From Pedobacter nanyangensis (GTDB taxonomy: Bacteria > Bacteroidota > Bacteroidia > Sphingobacteriales > Sphingobacteriaceae), in the NCBI RefSeq assembly GCF_003313505.1, contig NZ_QMHO01000003.1, positions 393,364-457,363 of the forward strand: a stretch of 64,000 bases of DNA, written 5' to 3'. The position numbers and the translations under genes were made by a program. Shown piece by piece: positions 1 through 8,527 of this stretch. Below the pieces are notes generated by a model, which worked only from the letters and a program-made list of their open reading frames with translations, made no database searches and was not told where the DNA came from. The stretch's first letter is position 1, and each line of letters starts with the position of its first letter.

Positions 1-269
1 CGAGTAGTTTTACCAGATTTTGGATCAACCAACTGAACGTTTGAAATATGAAGAGCAGCCTCTTTTTTAATTATACCGCCATTTGGGCTAGCAGCACTTG
101 GCTTAGTGTGTTTAGATACAAGGTTTACACCTTCTACTACCACTCTGTTTTGAGATATAAGTACTTCCTGTACTTTACCTTGTTGTCCTTTAGAGTCGCC
201 AGCAATAACTTTTACTAGGTCGCCTTTACGGATCTTTAATTTTGCCGGTTTGTTAACTTTGTTTCCCAT
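1..269 (-). CDS. rplX: 50S ribosomal protein L24 (3' end cut by window edge)
   Basis: L24 is an early assembly protein of the large ribosomal subunit that binds 23S rRNA. The reading frame starts at 269 with MGNKVNKPAKLKIRKGD and contains the KOW-type segment GDLVKVIAGDSKGQQGKV near residues 17-34, typical of L24. About 89 codons are visible and the frame is still open at position 1, so the C-terminus is missing. The start lies one base past the rplN stop and is preceded by a clear Shine-Dalgarno sequence, which is unusual for this phylum. It is the last visible gene of the S10/spc operon. Confidence 0.95.
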   Translation of the reverse strand, partial: MGNKVNKPAKLKIRKGDLVKVIAGDSKGQQGKVQEVLISQNRVVVEGVNLVSKHTKPSAASPNGGIIKKEAALHISNVQLVDPKSGKTT

Positions 270-270
270 T

Positions 271-639
271 TTATAATACCTCCGGTGCTAATGATACAAT
301 TTTCATGAATTGTTTTTCACGCAGTTCTCTTGCTACTGGGCCAAAGATACGTGTGCCACGAGGCTCATCTTGGTTGTTTAACAACACTGCTGCATTGTCG
401 TCAAAACGGATATAAGAACCATCTTTACGACGGATTTCTTTTTTAGTTCTAACCACTACTGCTTTAGAAACAGTTCCTTTTTTGATATTGCCTGAAGGCA
501 AGGCACTTTTAACTGTTACAACAATTTTATCGCCAATTGATGCATAACGTTTGCCAGTACCACCAAGTACACGGATAACCAATACTTGTTTTGCGCCGCT
601 ATTGTCGGCTACGTTTAATCTTGATTCCTGTTGTACCAT
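271..639 (-). CDS. rplN: 50S ribosomal protein L14
   Basis: L14 is a 23S rRNA-binding protein at the subunit interface. The 122-residue product has the normal family length and the characteristic start [17 protein letters not shown], followed by the [11 protein letters not shown] and [17 protein letters not shown] segments seen across bacterial L14. It follows rpsQ with one base between them and precedes rplX with one base between them, so translation is probably coupled. Nothing is unusual in the protein. Confidence 0.98.
   Translation of the reverse strand: MVQQESRLNVADNSGAKQVLVIRVLGGTGKRYASIGDKIVVTVKSALPSGNIKKGTVSKAVVVRTKKEIRRKDGSYIRFDDNAAVLLNNQDEPRGTRIFGPVARELREKQFMKIVSLAPEVL
278..283 (-). 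promoter_or_regulatory. Strong Shine-Dalgarno site of rplX
   Basis: The minus strand reads GGAGGT eight bases before the rplX ATG, inside the end of rplN. Bacteroidota mRNAs mostly lack such sites because the anti-SD of 16S rRNA is sequestered on the ribosome. Most other r-protein starts here are preceded only by A-rich sequence. Confidence 0.7.
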
Positions 640-640
640 C

Positions 641-895
641 TTATTTAGCTTTTTCTAAAATTTGTACCAATCTCCAGTTCTTGTTTTTACTCAATGGACG
701 AGTTTCCATGATTTCTACAGTATCACCGATACCGCATTCGTTTTTCTCGTCATGAGCCATAAATTTGGTAGTTTTCTTCACGAACTTACCATAGATTGGG
801 TGTTTCACTTTACGTTCCACTGCAACTACAACAGATTTATCCATTTTGTTGCTTACTACCAACCCGATTCTTGTTTTTCTTAAATTTCTTTCCAT
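641..895 (-). CDS. rpsQ: 30S ribosomal protein S17
   Basis: S17 is a small OB-fold protein that binds 16S rRNA early in 30S assembly. The 84-residue protein begins [21 protein letters not shown] and has the family segment [16 protein letters not shown] and the [20 protein letters not shown] stretch. It sits between rpmC (13-base gap) and rplN (1-base gap) in the usual S10/spc order. The ORF on the opposite strand at 662-883 is a shadow of this gene. Confidence 0.98.
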   Translation of the reverse strand: MERNLRKTRIGLVVSNKMDKSVVVAVERKVKHPIYGKFVKKTTKFMAHDEKNECGIGDTVEIMETRPLSKNKNWRLVQILEKAK

Positions 896-908
896 TGGGC
901 TCTAAAAA

Positions 909-1121
909 TTATTTAGTTTTTGTAGCTACTGCTGCTTTTTTAACGGCAGACAATTCAGTGTTTAAACGGGCTATGGTTTTTCTAGCCGCAGTAATACGGT
1001 TAGGATTTTCGATAGCCGAAATGGTGTGCGCAAACTTCAACTTTGTTAAGTTTTGTTTTTCTTCCGCAATCTTAGCTACTAATTCTTCTTGAGAAAGCCC
1101 TTTGATTTCTGAGTTTTTCAT
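909..1121 (-). CDS. rpmC: 50S ribosomal protein L29
   Basis: L29 lies near the polypeptide exit tunnel, where it contributes to docking of nascent-chain factors. The 70-residue product starts MKNSEIKGLSQEELVAKI and has the two-helix pattern of the family, with KLKFAHTISAIENPNRI in the middle. A short Ala/Lys-rich tail (KKAAVATKTK) follows the conserved part. Order and strand match the operon; 74 bases separate it from rplP upstream. Confidence 0.97.
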   Translation of the reverse strand: MKNSEIKGLSQEELVAKIAEEKQNLTKLKFAHTISAIENPNRITAARKTIARLNTELSAVKKAAVATKTK

Positions 1122-1195
1122 CTTCTTATTTATTATATGATGGGTCTAGCGGTTATAATAACAAGTTACTTACAACATTGATCCCATCTCTCTTT

Positions 1196-1618
1196 TTATG
1201 CTTCTACGTAATCTCTACGTACTACAAATTTGGTTTGAACAGGTAATTTCTGAGCAGCAAGCCTTAAGGCTTCTTTAGCAATGGCCATAGGCACGCCTTC
1301 TGCTTCGAAAAGGATACGTCCCGGTCTTACTACTGCTACCCAGTATTCAGGAGCACCTTTACCTTTACCCATACGTACCTCAGCTGGTTTTTTCGTTACC
1401 GGTTTGTCCGGGAAAATTCTGATCCAAACTTGACCTTCACGTTTCATGTAACGAGTTACCGCGATACGTGCTGCCTCTATCTGGCGACTTGTGATCCAAG
1501 TAGCTTCTAAAGATTTGATACCAAAAGATCCGAATGATAGCTCAGCACCACGAGTTGCTAAACCCTTCATCCTGCCTTTTTGCATCTTCCTGAACTTGGT
1601 TCTTTTTGGCTGTAACAT
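1196..1618 (-). CDS. rplP: 50S ribosomal protein L16
   Basis: L16 is a large-subunit protein close to the peptidyl transferase centre and A-site tRNA. The 140-residue protein starts [19 protein letters not shown], a highly conserved bacterial L16 N-terminus, and contains [20 protein letters not shown] and the [17 protein letters not shown] loop. Length is normal. It follows rpsC with a 34-base gap. Confidence 0.98.
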   Translation of the reverse strand: MLQPKRTKFRKMQKGRMKGLATRGAELSFGSFGIKSLEATWITSRQIEAARIAVTRYMKREGQVWIRIFPDKPVTKKPAEVRMGKGKGAPEYWVAVVRPGRILFEAEGVPMAIAKEALRLAAQKLPVQTKFVVRRDYVEA

Positions 1619-1652
1619 TTTATTTAAATATTATCGTTGAACGATTGGTTAA

Positions 1653-2486
1653 CTATTTGCGTGGGCCTCTGTTGTTGCCACCGCCTCTATTATCTCTTCC
1701 GCCTTGACCAGGACGACCGCCACCGCGTTTGTCGTTGTTCCTTCTGTCGCCGCCGCCTCTGTTATCTCTTCCGCCATCGCGTCCACCGAAGTTGCCTTCT
1801 GGTCTGCCACCTTTACCAGGTGCGTTGTTAGCTGCGCCAATGTTCGGAGAAAGATCACGTTTACCGTACACTTCACCTTTACAGATCCATACTTTGATCC
1901 CTATTTTACCGTAGGTAGTTAAAGCTTCTGCTAAAGCGTAGTCGATATCGGCACGGAAAGTATGCAAAGGAATTCTTCCTTCTTTGTACTGTTCTGTACG
2001 AGCCATCTCAGCACCGCCTAAACGGCCAGAAGTCATGATTTTGATGCCTTCTGCACCCATTCTCATGGTTGATGCGATGGATGATTTCATTGCTCTACGG
2101 AACGAGATCCTAGCTTCTAATTGTTTTGCAACACCTTCTGCTACCAATTGAGCATCAAGCTCCGGACGTTTGATCTCGAAAATGTTGATCTGAATTTCCT
2201 TTTTAGTCAATTTCTTCAACTCTTCTTTGATCTTGTCAACTTCCTGGCCAGCTTTACCGATCACGATTCCCGGGCGTGCTGTGTGGATAGTAACGGTGAT
2301 ACGTTTTAAGGTACGCTCGATTACTACTTTAGAAACACCGCCCTTTGCAATACGTGCTGAAAGGTATTTTCTGATTTTTTCGTCCTCAACTAATTTATCA
2401 GCATAGTTGTTGCCACCGAACCAGTTAGAATCCCAACCTCTGATGATTCCTAACCTGTTACCTATTGGATGTGCTTTTTGTCCCAT
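1653..2486 (-). CDS. rpsC: 30S ribosomal protein S3 with a long Gly/Arg/Asn-rich tail
   Basis: S3 lines the mRNA entry channel of the 30S subunit and has helicase-like activity. The 277-residue protein begins [18 protein letters not shown] and has the KH segment [20 protein letters not shown] and the C-terminal S3 domain ending near residue 215. Beyond that is an extension of about 55 residues built almost only of G, R, N and D with repeats such as GGRDNRGGG. The DNA under this tail is correspondingly repetitive and creates shadow ORFs in other frames. The core is unmistakable; the tail is low-complexity and of unknown role, plausibly RNA contact. Confidence 0.98.
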   Translation of the reverse strand: MGQKAHPIGNRLGIIRGWDSNWFGGNNYADKLVEDEKIRKYLSARIAKGGVSKVVIERTLKRITVTIHTARPGIVIGKAGQEVDKIKEELKKLTKKEIQINIFEIKRPELDAQLVAEGVAKQLEARISFRRAMKSSIASTMRMGAEGIKIMTSGRLGGAEMARTEQYKEGRIPLHTFRADIDYALAEALTTYGKIGIKVWICKGEVYGKRDLSPNIGAANNAPGKGGRPEGNFGGRDGGRDNRGGGDRRNNDKRGGGRPGQGGRDNRGGGNNRGPRK

Positions 2487-2491
2487 TTCTG

Positions 2492-2854
2492 TTAATTAGT
2501 TTGAGTTTCAACGTTTTTACTATCTACTACAAGGGTTACGTGGTTTGAACGTTTACGGATTCTATAACCACGGCCTTGAGGTGCTGGTCTCAATCTTTTC
2601 AATTGACGACCACCGTCAACCATTATCGATTTAACGAATAATTGGCTTTCTTCAGGGCGAGAACCAGAGTTTTTTTGTTCCCAATTGTTGATGGCAGACA
2701 ATAAAAGTTTTTCAACTCTTATAGCAGCTTCTTTATTGGTGTACTTCAAAATCTGTAATGCTTTCTCAACACGCTCACCTCTGATAAGATCCACAACTAA
2801 ACGCATCTTACGCGGTGAAGTTGGGCAATTGTTTAATTTCGCTACTGCTTCCAT
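2492..2854 (-). CDS. rplV: 50S ribosomal protein L22
   Basis: L22 has a long loop that lines the peptide exit tunnel. The 120-residue product has [25 protein letters not shown] near the N-terminus and the signature [21 protein letters not shown] hairpin near residues 83-103, the loop in which macrolide-resistance changes occur in other bacteria. It lies 5 bases upstream of rpsC and 7 bases downstream of rpsS. Length is normal. Confidence 0.98.
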   Translation of the reverse strand: MEAVAKLNNCPTSPRKMRLVVDLIRGERVEKALQILKYTNKEAAIRVEKLLLSAINNWEQKNSGSRPEESQLFVKSIMVDGGRQLKRLRPAPQGRGYRIRKRSNHVTLVVDSKNVETQTN

Positions 2855-2861
2855 CTTTTAA

Positions 2862-3128
2862 TTATTTTTTCTTTTCAGAGTGGCCCCTAAAGGTTCTAGT
2901 TGGAGCGAACTCCCCTAGCTTGTGGCCAACCATGTTTTCTGTTACGTATACTGGTATAAATTTATTGCCGTTATGCACTGCAAATGTGTGACCAACGAAA
3001 TCTGGTGAGATCATTGATCTACGTGACCAAGTTTTGATTACAGTCCTTTTGCCTGAATCATTCATAGAGTTTACTTTTCGCTCTACGTTATGGTCAATAT
3101 AAGGTCCTTTTTTAATTGAACGAGCCAT
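2862..3128 (-). CDS. rpsS: 30S ribosomal protein S19
   Basis: S19 is a 30S head protein that pairs with S13 near the A site. The 88-residue protein starts [15 protein letters not shown] and carries [31 protein letters not shown] and [16 protein letters not shown], all typical. Its start codon shares one base with the rplB stop codon at 3128, so the pair is likely translationally coupled. Confidence 0.98.
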   Translation of the reverse strand: MARSIKKGPYIDHNVERKVNSMNDSGKRTVIKTWSRRSMISPDFVGHTFAVHNGNKFIPVYVTENMVGHKLGEFAPTRTFRGHSEKKK

Positions 3129-3952
3129 TATTTCTTCCTTTTCTCTATGATGAAACGATTTGAGTATTTCTTAAGTGAACGTGTTTTGTAGCCTTTAGCT
3201 AAAACGCCGTTTCTTGAGCGTGGGTGACCACCAGATGATCTACCCTCACCACCACCCATTGGGTGATCTACAGGGTTCATCGCTACTGGACGGGTACGAG
3301 GACGGCGACCGATCCAACGGCTGCGGCCTGCTTTACCCAACACTTCGTTTGCATGATCAGAGTTAGAAACTGTACCAATAGTGGCCAAACAAGTAACTAA
3401 GATAGATCTTACTTCACCAGAAGGCAATTTGATGGTAGCATATTTACCGTCTCTTGCCGCCAATTGTGCGTAAGAGCCAGCGCTACGTGCCAACTGGGCA
3501 CCTTTTCCTGGGTGAAGTTCTAAATTGTGGATGATAGAACCTAAAGGGATGTTCGCTAATTTCAAAGTATTACCTACTTCTGGGGTAGCTTTATCGCCTG
3601 AAAGCAATGTTTGTCCAACTTGCAACCCTTCTGGTGCAATGATATAACGCTTCTCGCCGTCTGCATAGTTCAATAATGCAATACGTGCGGTACGGTTAGG
3701 ATCGTACTCAATTGTAGCTACAACAGCAGGAATATCAAACTTGTCGCGTTTAAAATCAATTAAACGGAAAGATTTTTTATGACCTCCGCCGATATAGCGC
3801 ATGGTCATTTTACCTGTATTGTTACGACCTCCCGATTTCTTAGAAGATACAACCAATGATTTTTCGGGCTTGGTTGCTGTAATCTCCGTAAAGCTAGCAC
3901 CAACTCTGAAGCGGGTACCCGGAGTAACTGGTTTAAATTTTCTTAAGCCCAT
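3128..3952 (-). CDS. rplB: 50S ribosomal protein L2
   Basis: L2 is a universally conserved protein needed for subunit association and peptidyl transfer. The 274-residue product contains the RNA-binding domain with [20 protein letters not shown] near residue 45, the SH3-like middle, and the C-terminal signature [20 protein letters not shown] near residue 230, which includes the conserved His. It ends in the basic tail FIIEKRKK. Length is normal for bacteria, and the operon order is rplW, rplB, rpsS. Confidence 0.99.
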   Translation of the reverse strand: MGLRKFKPVTPGTRFRVGASFTEITATKPEKSLVVSSKKSGGRNNTGKMTMRYIGGGHKKSFRLIDFKRDKFDIPAVVATIEYDPNRTARIALLNYADGEKRYIIAPEGLQVGQTLLSGDKATPEVGNTLKLANIPLGSIIHNLELHPGKGAQLARSAGSYAQLAARDGKYATIKLPSGEVRSILVTCLATIGTVSNSDHANEVLGKAGRSRWIGRRPRTRPVAMNPVDHPMGGGEGRSSGGHPRSRNGVLAKGYKTRSLKKYSNRFIIEKRKK

Positions 3953-3977
3953 AGTTATTAATTATTCAATCTTTATA

Positions 3978-4280
3978 TTAAATATTCGCGTAATAATCTA
4001 TTGTTTCGCCATCTTTCAATGTAACAATAGCTTTTTTGTATTTAGGGCTACGGCCAGTTACTAAACCTGCTTTAGTGTTCCTGGTTTTTGCCTTACCTTG
4101 TACTACCATTGTATTTAGGGCTACGATGGTTACACCATACATTTGCTCAATGGCTTTTTTTATCTGCAACTTGTTAGCTCTGTGGTCTACTTGGAAAGTA
4201 AAACGGTTAGCTTTTTCAGTCAATGCAGATGCTTTTTCGGTTAAAATTGGTCTTTGTAAGATTTCCATATTACTTGGCAA
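3978..4280 (-). CDS. rplW: 50S ribosomal protein L23
   Basis: L23 sits at the exit tunnel, where trigger factor and SRP dock. The 100-residue protein has [17 protein letters not shown] at the N-terminus and the family motif [26 protein letters not shown] near residues 62-87. Its first 11 bases overlap the end of rplD, pointing to translational coupling. Length and order are normal. Confidence 0.97.
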   Translation of the reverse strand: MPSNMEILQRPILTEKASALTEKANRFTFQVDHRANKLQIKKAIEQMYGVTIVALNTMVVQGKAKTRNTKAGLVTGRSPKYKKAIVTLKDGETIDYYANI

Positions 4281-4899
4281 ATGCCTCCTCCAATGTTTTA
4301 AGCGAATTAGCAGTTAACAAAAGTTTACCAGCGTTCAACACATCGTAAGTGTTTAAATCGCCTGCGGTAATTACTTTAGCTTTCTGGATATTTCTGCTTG
4401 ATAAATAAATATTGTTGTTTTGCTCTGGCAACACTAACAAGGTTTTCTCGTTAGCCAAGTTTAGTGCGTTCACCAAATTCACATAGTTTTTAGTTTTGAT
4501 GCTATCAAAGTTGAAATCTTCCAAAACCACGATGCTGTTATCTTGAGCTTTGTACGATAAAGCTGATTTACGAGCCAATGATTTTAGCTTTTTGTTCAAT
4601 TTAAAACTATAGTCACGAGGTTGAGGACCAAAAACACGGCCACCACCGTTGAACAACGGAGATTTGATGCTTCCGGCACGTGCACCACCAGTACCTTTTT
4701 GTTTGTATAATTTACGGGTAGAACCAGCAATTTCGTTACGTTGCTTAGATTTGTGAGTACCTTGACGTTGGTTAGCCAAATACTGTTTTACATCTAAATA
4801 AATCGCGTGGTCGTTTGGTGTAACACCAAATACCGACTCAGGAAGTTGCACCTTGGCACCTGTCTCTTTTCCTGAAATGTTTACTACTTTAACTTCCAT
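4270..4899 (-). CDS. rplD: 50S ribosomal protein L4
   Basis: L4 reaches into the peptide exit tunnel, and in Gammaproteobacteria it also represses the S10 operon. The 209-residue protein shows the extended loop [45 protein letters not shown] near residues 53-97, diagnostic for bacterial L4. It overlaps rplW by 11 bases and follows rplC by 5. Whether it regulates this operon is unknown, but a hairpin-bearing leader precedes rplC. Confidence 0.98.
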   Translation of the reverse strand: MEVKVVNISGKETGAKVQLPESVFGVTPNDHAIYLDVKQYLANQRQGTHKSKQRNEIAGSTRKLYKQKGTGGARAGSIKSPLFNGGGRVFGPQPRDYSFKLNKKLKSLARKSALSYKAQDNSIVVLEDFNFDSIKTKNYVNLVNALNLANEKTLLVLPEQNNNIYLSSRNIQKAKVITAGDLNTYDVLNAGKLLLTANSLKTLEEAFAK

Positions 4900-4904
4900 C
4901 TTGC

Positions 4905-5522
4905 TTACTTATCTAAGATTACGTAAGAACCTTTAGCTCCCGGTACGGAACCACTAACTACCACTAGGTTTTGCTCAGCATAAACTTTCAACACTTGCAA
5001 GTTTTGAATTTTAACCCTGTCGCCACCTGTTCTACCAGCCATGCGCATTCCTTTGAATACACGTGAAGGCCATGAAGAAGCTCCTAATGAACCTGGTGCA
5101 CGCATCCTGTTGTGCTGACCGTGGGTTTGACCACCCACACCACCAAAACCGTGACGCTTTACAACACCCTGAAAACCTTTACCTTTTGAAGTTCCAACCA
5201 CATCAACATAGTCACCTTCACTGAAGATATCTACCGTTACTGTGTCGCCCAGGTTTAAAGCATTTTCAAACTCAGAGAACTCAACAAGTTTGCGTTTTGG
5301 GGTAGTGTTTGCTTTAGCGTAATGACCTTTCAAAGGTTGCGTTACGTTTTTTTCTTTTGCTTCATCAAATCCCAACTGGATAGATGAATAACCGTCTTTT
5401 TCTTCGGTTTTAACTTGTGTAACTACACAAGGCCCAGCTTCGATTACTGTACAAGGAATATTTCTTCCTTCCGCATCGAAAATACTGGTCATTCCTACTT
5501 TTTTTCCAATAATTCCTGACAT
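4905..5522 (-). CDS. rplC: 50S ribosomal protein L3
   Basis: L3 initiates 50S assembly and reaches the peptidyl transferase centre. I chose the ATG at 5522 ([16 protein letters not shown]), giving 205 residues, because this is the universal L3 start. An in-frame upstream start at 5612 would lie at or before the inferred transcription start and would add 30 unrelated residues. The signature [21 protein letters not shown] is near residues 126-146. This is the first gene of the S10 operon here: rpsJ, its common upstream partner, is 21.5 kb away. Confidence 0.97.
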   Translation of the reverse strand: MSGIIGKKVGMTSIFDAEGRNIPCTVIEAGPCVVTQVKTEEKDGYSSIQLGFDEAKEKNVTQPLKGHYAKANTTPKRKLVEFSEFENALNLGDTVTVDIFSEGDYVDVVGTSKGKGFQGVVKRHGFGGVGGQTHGQHNRMRAPGSLGASSWPSRVFKGMRMAGRTGGDRVKIQNLQVLKVYAEQNLVVVSGSVPGAKGSYVILDK

Positions 5523-5546
5523 TTCTTTAATTAAGTTAACACCCAT

Positions 5547-5564
5547 CGAAGCAGTAGGGCTTCG
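5547..5564 (-). promoter_or_regulatory. Perfect 6-bp hairpin in the rplC leader RNA
   Basis: Between the inferred transcription start and the rplC ATG, the leader has CGAAGC, a six-base loop and GCTTCG, a perfect stem. The leader is about 70 nt. Ribosomal protein operon leaders are often autoregulatory; a role here is inference only. Confidence 0.4.
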
Positions 5565-5599
5565 TTCAAGGTGGATATACAATCCCCGCAAAGGGACGG

Positions 5600-5630
5600 C
5601 AAAGATAGACAAGAATTATTAATTTTCAAA
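5600..5630 (-). promoter_or_regulatory. Housekeeping promoter of the rplC-led S10 operon
   Basis: On the minus strand TTTG (5627-5630) is followed after exactly 19 bases by TATCTTTG (5600-5607). This fits the Bacteroidota primary-sigma consensus TTTG-N19-TAnnTTTG perfectly. Transcription should start near 5595. It shows that the operon is driven locally and not by read-through from rpsJ. Confidence 0.8.
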
Positions 5631-5919
5631 TAGTTAGCTAAAAAAAATTTAGCTATTGATTAGTCCATATTTAAAGCCTGAAAAACAAACAGGCCTTAAA
5701 TTGGCAAAAAAGGCGGCTTAAAAGCTAAAAAACTGGCTTTTAACCATTTACAGCGGAAGTATTTTTAGTTGAAAAGCCCGCACAGCAATACTTGGCTTAG
5801 GCAAGTCCCTCTTTCCGCTTTACTCAACCAAGCCCAGCTTGGTTTCGTGCCCGCTGCAATAGGGTTTATTTTACACCAAGCACTGCATAAAACTCCCAAA
5901 AGCTAAACAAAAATGACGT
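5631..5919. other. Gene-free interval with interspersed-repeat-like sequence
   Basis: No convincing gene is present between the rplC promoter and the DUF1634 stop. The stretch around 5800-5820 reads, on the minus strand, AAGCGGAAAGAGGGACTTGC, which resembles AACGGAAAGCGGGACTGCC at 55732-55750. The two look like diverged copies of one intergenic repeat. No clear terminator with a T-run was found for DUF1634. Confidence 0.4.
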
Positions 5920-6309
5920 CTAATGTGCAAAGCCGCCGCTTAAACTAGCCATAATAATTGCCAAAACAATCAGTCCTATCAGTACGTATAGGTAGTCCCT
6001 TTCAATAAAAAAACTCACTACAGCCATCAATACCCTAGCTATTGGCGTAAATATCAGCATTAGCAAACCAAACTGCACTACCGCCACCCCTTTAAAGGTT
6101 AATACTTCAGAAAAAATGCCCGCTACCGTTTTAAGTGAGACCTTATTGAAATCGAACACCGCATAATCTATTTTTTCACTGCTGTGATCAAAAAGATAAA
6201 TGATACCACCCAATATTACGATGCCCATAGAAATATAAACCCCGGCTCTCAATAGGTTACCTACCAGAGATTGAATGTCTTTATCTGTTATATTTTTAGT
6301 TGGTTCCAT
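5920..6309 (-). CDS. DUF1634 membrane protein, partner of TauE/SafE
   Basis: The 129-residue protein has three hydrophobic segments (about residues 20-42, 70-92 and 100-125) and matches my memory of DUF1634, a small inner-membrane family of unknown function usually found beside TauE/SafE exporters. That is the case here: the exporter gene ends 50 bases upstream on the same strand. A repeat with a G-rich minus strand fills the gap and places GGGGGAGGA a few bases before the ATG, which may serve as an accidental ribosome binding site. Function is inferred only from the pairing. Confidence 0.8.
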   Translation of the reverse strand: MEPTKNITDKDIQSLVGNLLRAGVYISMGIVILGGIIYLFDHSSEKIDYAVFDFNKVSLKTVAGIFSEVLTFKGVAVVQFGLLMLIFTPIARVLMAVVSFFIERDYLYVLIGLIVLAIIMASLSGGFAH

Positions 6310-6312
6310 TTT

Positions 6313-6340
6313 CCTCCCCCTGCCCCCTCAAAAAGGGGGA
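6313..6340 (-). repeat. C-rich/G-rich hairpin repeat between exporter gene and DUF1634
   Basis: The plus strand has CCTCCCCCTG, then CCCCCT, five A and GGGGGA. The minus-strand transcript would form a CCCCC/GGGGG hairpin followed by an SD-like G-rich run next to the DUF1634 start. Similar C-run words are, as I recall, scattered in related genomes. Confidence 0.5.
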
Positions 6341-6359
6341 TATACATTGCCGTGTTATG

Positions 6360-7196
6360 TTAAAATCCGCCAGAAAGTCCTTTGTAGATCATTTGTATGG
6401 CCAAGATGGTTACTACCACTGCAAATACTATCTTCAGTTTATCGGTTTTGGCCTTTACCAATACTTTTGCCCCAACGGTTGCCCCTATCAATACGCCGAT
6501 ACAAACTGGCATGGCAATTCCCGGATCTATTTGCCCACGGTGCAAATAAACTACCGCACTTGCCGCAGCGGTAACGCCCATCATAAAGTTGCTGGTAGTG
6601 GTAGATACCTTAAAAGGCAAACGCATGATATTGTCCATGGCAATTACTTTTAGAGCACCACTTCCAATGCCCAACAAACCCGACAAGGTGCCGGCAAACA
6701 ACATCATGAAAAAACCACCGGCTACATTTTTTACGGCATAAGGCGTTTCAACCCCTTGATTTGGATAAGAACCGTTCAGTTTGAAAAACCTGGCTCCTTT
6801 ACTGCTATAATCCAACGTGGTATGATCTACCTTCTTTTTCAAGGTCATCATGGAAGAGAATATCAGAATACATCCGAAAATAACAGCTACATAGGCTGCA
6901 TTTAAATAAACTGCGATAATCGCACCCAAAATAGCCCCAACAGTAGTGGCAATTTCAAGGAACATGCCAATCCGCATATTGGTCAATCCTTCTTTTACGT
7001 AGGCCGCCGCCGATCCGGTAGAGGTAGCGATTACCGAAATGATCGAGGCCCCGATAGCATAGTGGATATCAACCCCCAAACCTAATGTTAACAGAGGGAT
7101 AATGATCACACCTCCGCCAAGACCGGTTAGCGAGCCCAAAAAGCCAGCTAAAAAAGCTCCAACAAGTACAATTAAGGTAAATATTAATACCGACAT
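6360..7196 (-). CDS. TauE/SafE-family anion exporter
   Basis: Members of this family are inner-membrane permeases moving sulfite, sulfonates or related organic anions. The protein is almost entirely hydrophobic with the internal-repeat signatures GFLGSLTGLGGGVIIIPLL (N-half) and GLLGIGSGALKV (C-half) of the fold. I start it at 7196 (MSVLIFTLIVLVG, 278 residues), not at the in-frame ATG at 7220, because a consensus TAnnTTTG box lies at 7202-7209. DUF1634 follows on the same strand. The substrate cannot be told from sequence. Confidence 0.88.
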   Translation of the reverse strand: MSVLIFTLIVLVGAFLAGFLGSLTGLGGGVIIIPLLTLGLGVDIHYAIGASIISVIATSTGSAAAYVKEGLTNMRIGMFLEIATTVGAILGAIIAVYLNAAYVAVIFGCILIFSSMMTLKKKVDHTTLDYSSKGARFFKLNGSYPNQGVETPYAVKNVAGGFFMMLFAGTLSGLLGIGSGALKVIAMDNIMRLPFKVSTTTSNFMMGVTAAASAVVYLHRGQIDPGIAMPVCIGVLIGATVGAKVLVKAKTDKLKIVFAVVVTILAIQMIYKGLSGGF

Positions 7197-7201
7197 GGCG
7201 G

Positions 7202-7234
7202 CAAATATAAACCACTTCAATTGGCTTTATGCAA
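7202..7234 (-). promoter_or_regulatory. Promoter of the TauE/SafE gene, almost no leader
   Basis: TATATTTG (7202-7209, minus strand) lies five bases before the ATG at 7196, with TTG 22 bases further upstream (7232-7234). A start of transcription four to seven bases downstream would give a leaderless or nearly leaderless mRNA. Confidence 0.5.
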
Positions 7235-7369
7235 TAAAAAAGCAATAAAAGAATGCCTATAGGCCATATAGGCTAACATGGATAAGCTTCGTTTTATGCG
7301 GTTACTCCCTGAAGAAAACAACATTATTTTCTACTTTAGACATTACAAACAGACTGCACTAAAAAGCAA

Positions 7370-8527
7370 ATGAAGATTTCATTCCAAAGAGTTACCAACA
7401 CAATTACCTTCATACCGGCGATAGACGGGCTACGATTTATAGCCATATTTAGCGTAGTGCTGTTCCACACGGTAAAATACATTACCACCAAAAACACCTA
7501 CCATTACCCCAATATTGACCTTCTTTATATACAGCATGTTTTTGAGAAGGGCCGCATAGGTGTCCCATTGTTTTTTGTGATCAGCGGTTTCATTTTGGGC
7601 ATACCGTTCTGCAAATCAAAAATCTCCAATGGGCCACCGGTAAATTTGAAAAAATTCTTTCTCCGCCGCTTGACCCGATTAGAACCCCCGTACATATTAA
7701 GTTTAACCATTTTACTTATCGGCAGTATTTATGTTGCAAAAACATTAAGTTTCAATGAAGCTATAGAAAGTTACTTCGCTTCTATCTTTTATGTACACTG
7801 GTTGGTGATACCCCAGCATCTACCTTTGATTAACGACGTTACTTGGAGCTTGGAGATAGAAGTTCAGTTCTACTTATTAATGCCGGTGCTGGCCGCAATG
7901 ATATATGGCCGTAAATTAGCCCCCGCCCGATATTATATATATATTGGACTGGCACTAAGCTGCATCATCAGCAACCATCTTTTTGTGCAAGATGTTCGGA
8001 CCTTGTTTGGCTTTATCCAGTTTTTTTTGGCCGGCATGGCCCTAGCCGATCTGTATATCAGAAAACAACTTATTTTGCCCAAAACCAAGTTGGATAATTT
8101 AATTACGGTTGTTTTATTTTGTCTGATCTGGGCAAGAGACTTTAGCCTTGCTCCTACTTCATTTGGACTATTTTTTTGGGATTGCTATTTGGCTATCTGC
8201 ATTTTCCTTTTCTGTTATTATGTTTTACTACATCAAACGCTATCTGTGCTTTCAAATAAAATCATCACCAACATTGGGGGGATGTGTTACTCCATCTATT
8301 TGATCCACTACCCTATCATCAGTTTATTTGGCAGAGCTTTACTTCAATATCAATTTACAAAAAACGGCTACGTCAATATTTTTATTTATACGGTTATCCT
8401 GTTCATTACCGTAATGGCAATATCTTCTTTGTTTTTTTTATTTGTTGAACGGCCGTGCATGAAAGAAGGCTGGTATAAAAACCTGCTTAACTTCAAACCC
8501 AAAAAAACTAAGTCATCAATTGCCTGA
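7370..8527 (+). CDS. Acyltransferase 3 family membrane protein (OafA/YrhL-like)
   Basis: Proteins of this family transfer acetyl or other acyl groups to cell-surface sugars from within the inner membrane. The 385-residue protein has the N-terminal signature IDGLRFIAIFSVVLFH near residues 19-34 (the His is catalytic in the family), RIGVPLFFVISGFIL near residue 61, and about ten membrane segments. The segment WSLEIEVQFYLLMPVL near residue 160 is also typical. It is the only plus-strand gene among minus-strand neighbours, and its last 20 bases overlap the 3' end of the prephenate dehydrogenase gene tail to tail. The acceptor is unknown. Confidence 0.9.
   Translation: MKISFQRVTNTITFIPAIDGLRFIAIFSVVLFHTVKYITTKNTYHYPNIDLLYIQHVFEKGRIGVPLFFVISGFILGIPFCKSKISNGPPVNLKKFFLRRLTRLEPPYILSLTILLIGSIYVAKTLSFNEAIESYFASIFYVHWLVIPQHLPLINDVTWSLEIEVQFYLLMPVLAAMIYGRKLAPARYYIYIGLALSCIISNHLFVQDVRTLFGFIQFFLAGMALADLYIRKQLILPKTKLDNLITVVLFCLIWARDFSLAPTSFGLFFWDCYLAICIFLFCYYVLLHQTLSVLSNKIITNIGGMCYSIYLIHYPIISLFGRALLQYQFTKNGYVNIFIYTVILFITVMAISSLFFLFVERPCMKEGWYKNLLNFKPKKTKSSIA

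Noticed and set aside
5523..5612. N-terminal extension of rplC to 5612
   Set aside because: The added 30 residues match no L3, and the DNA holds the leader downstream of a perfect promoter at 5600-5630.
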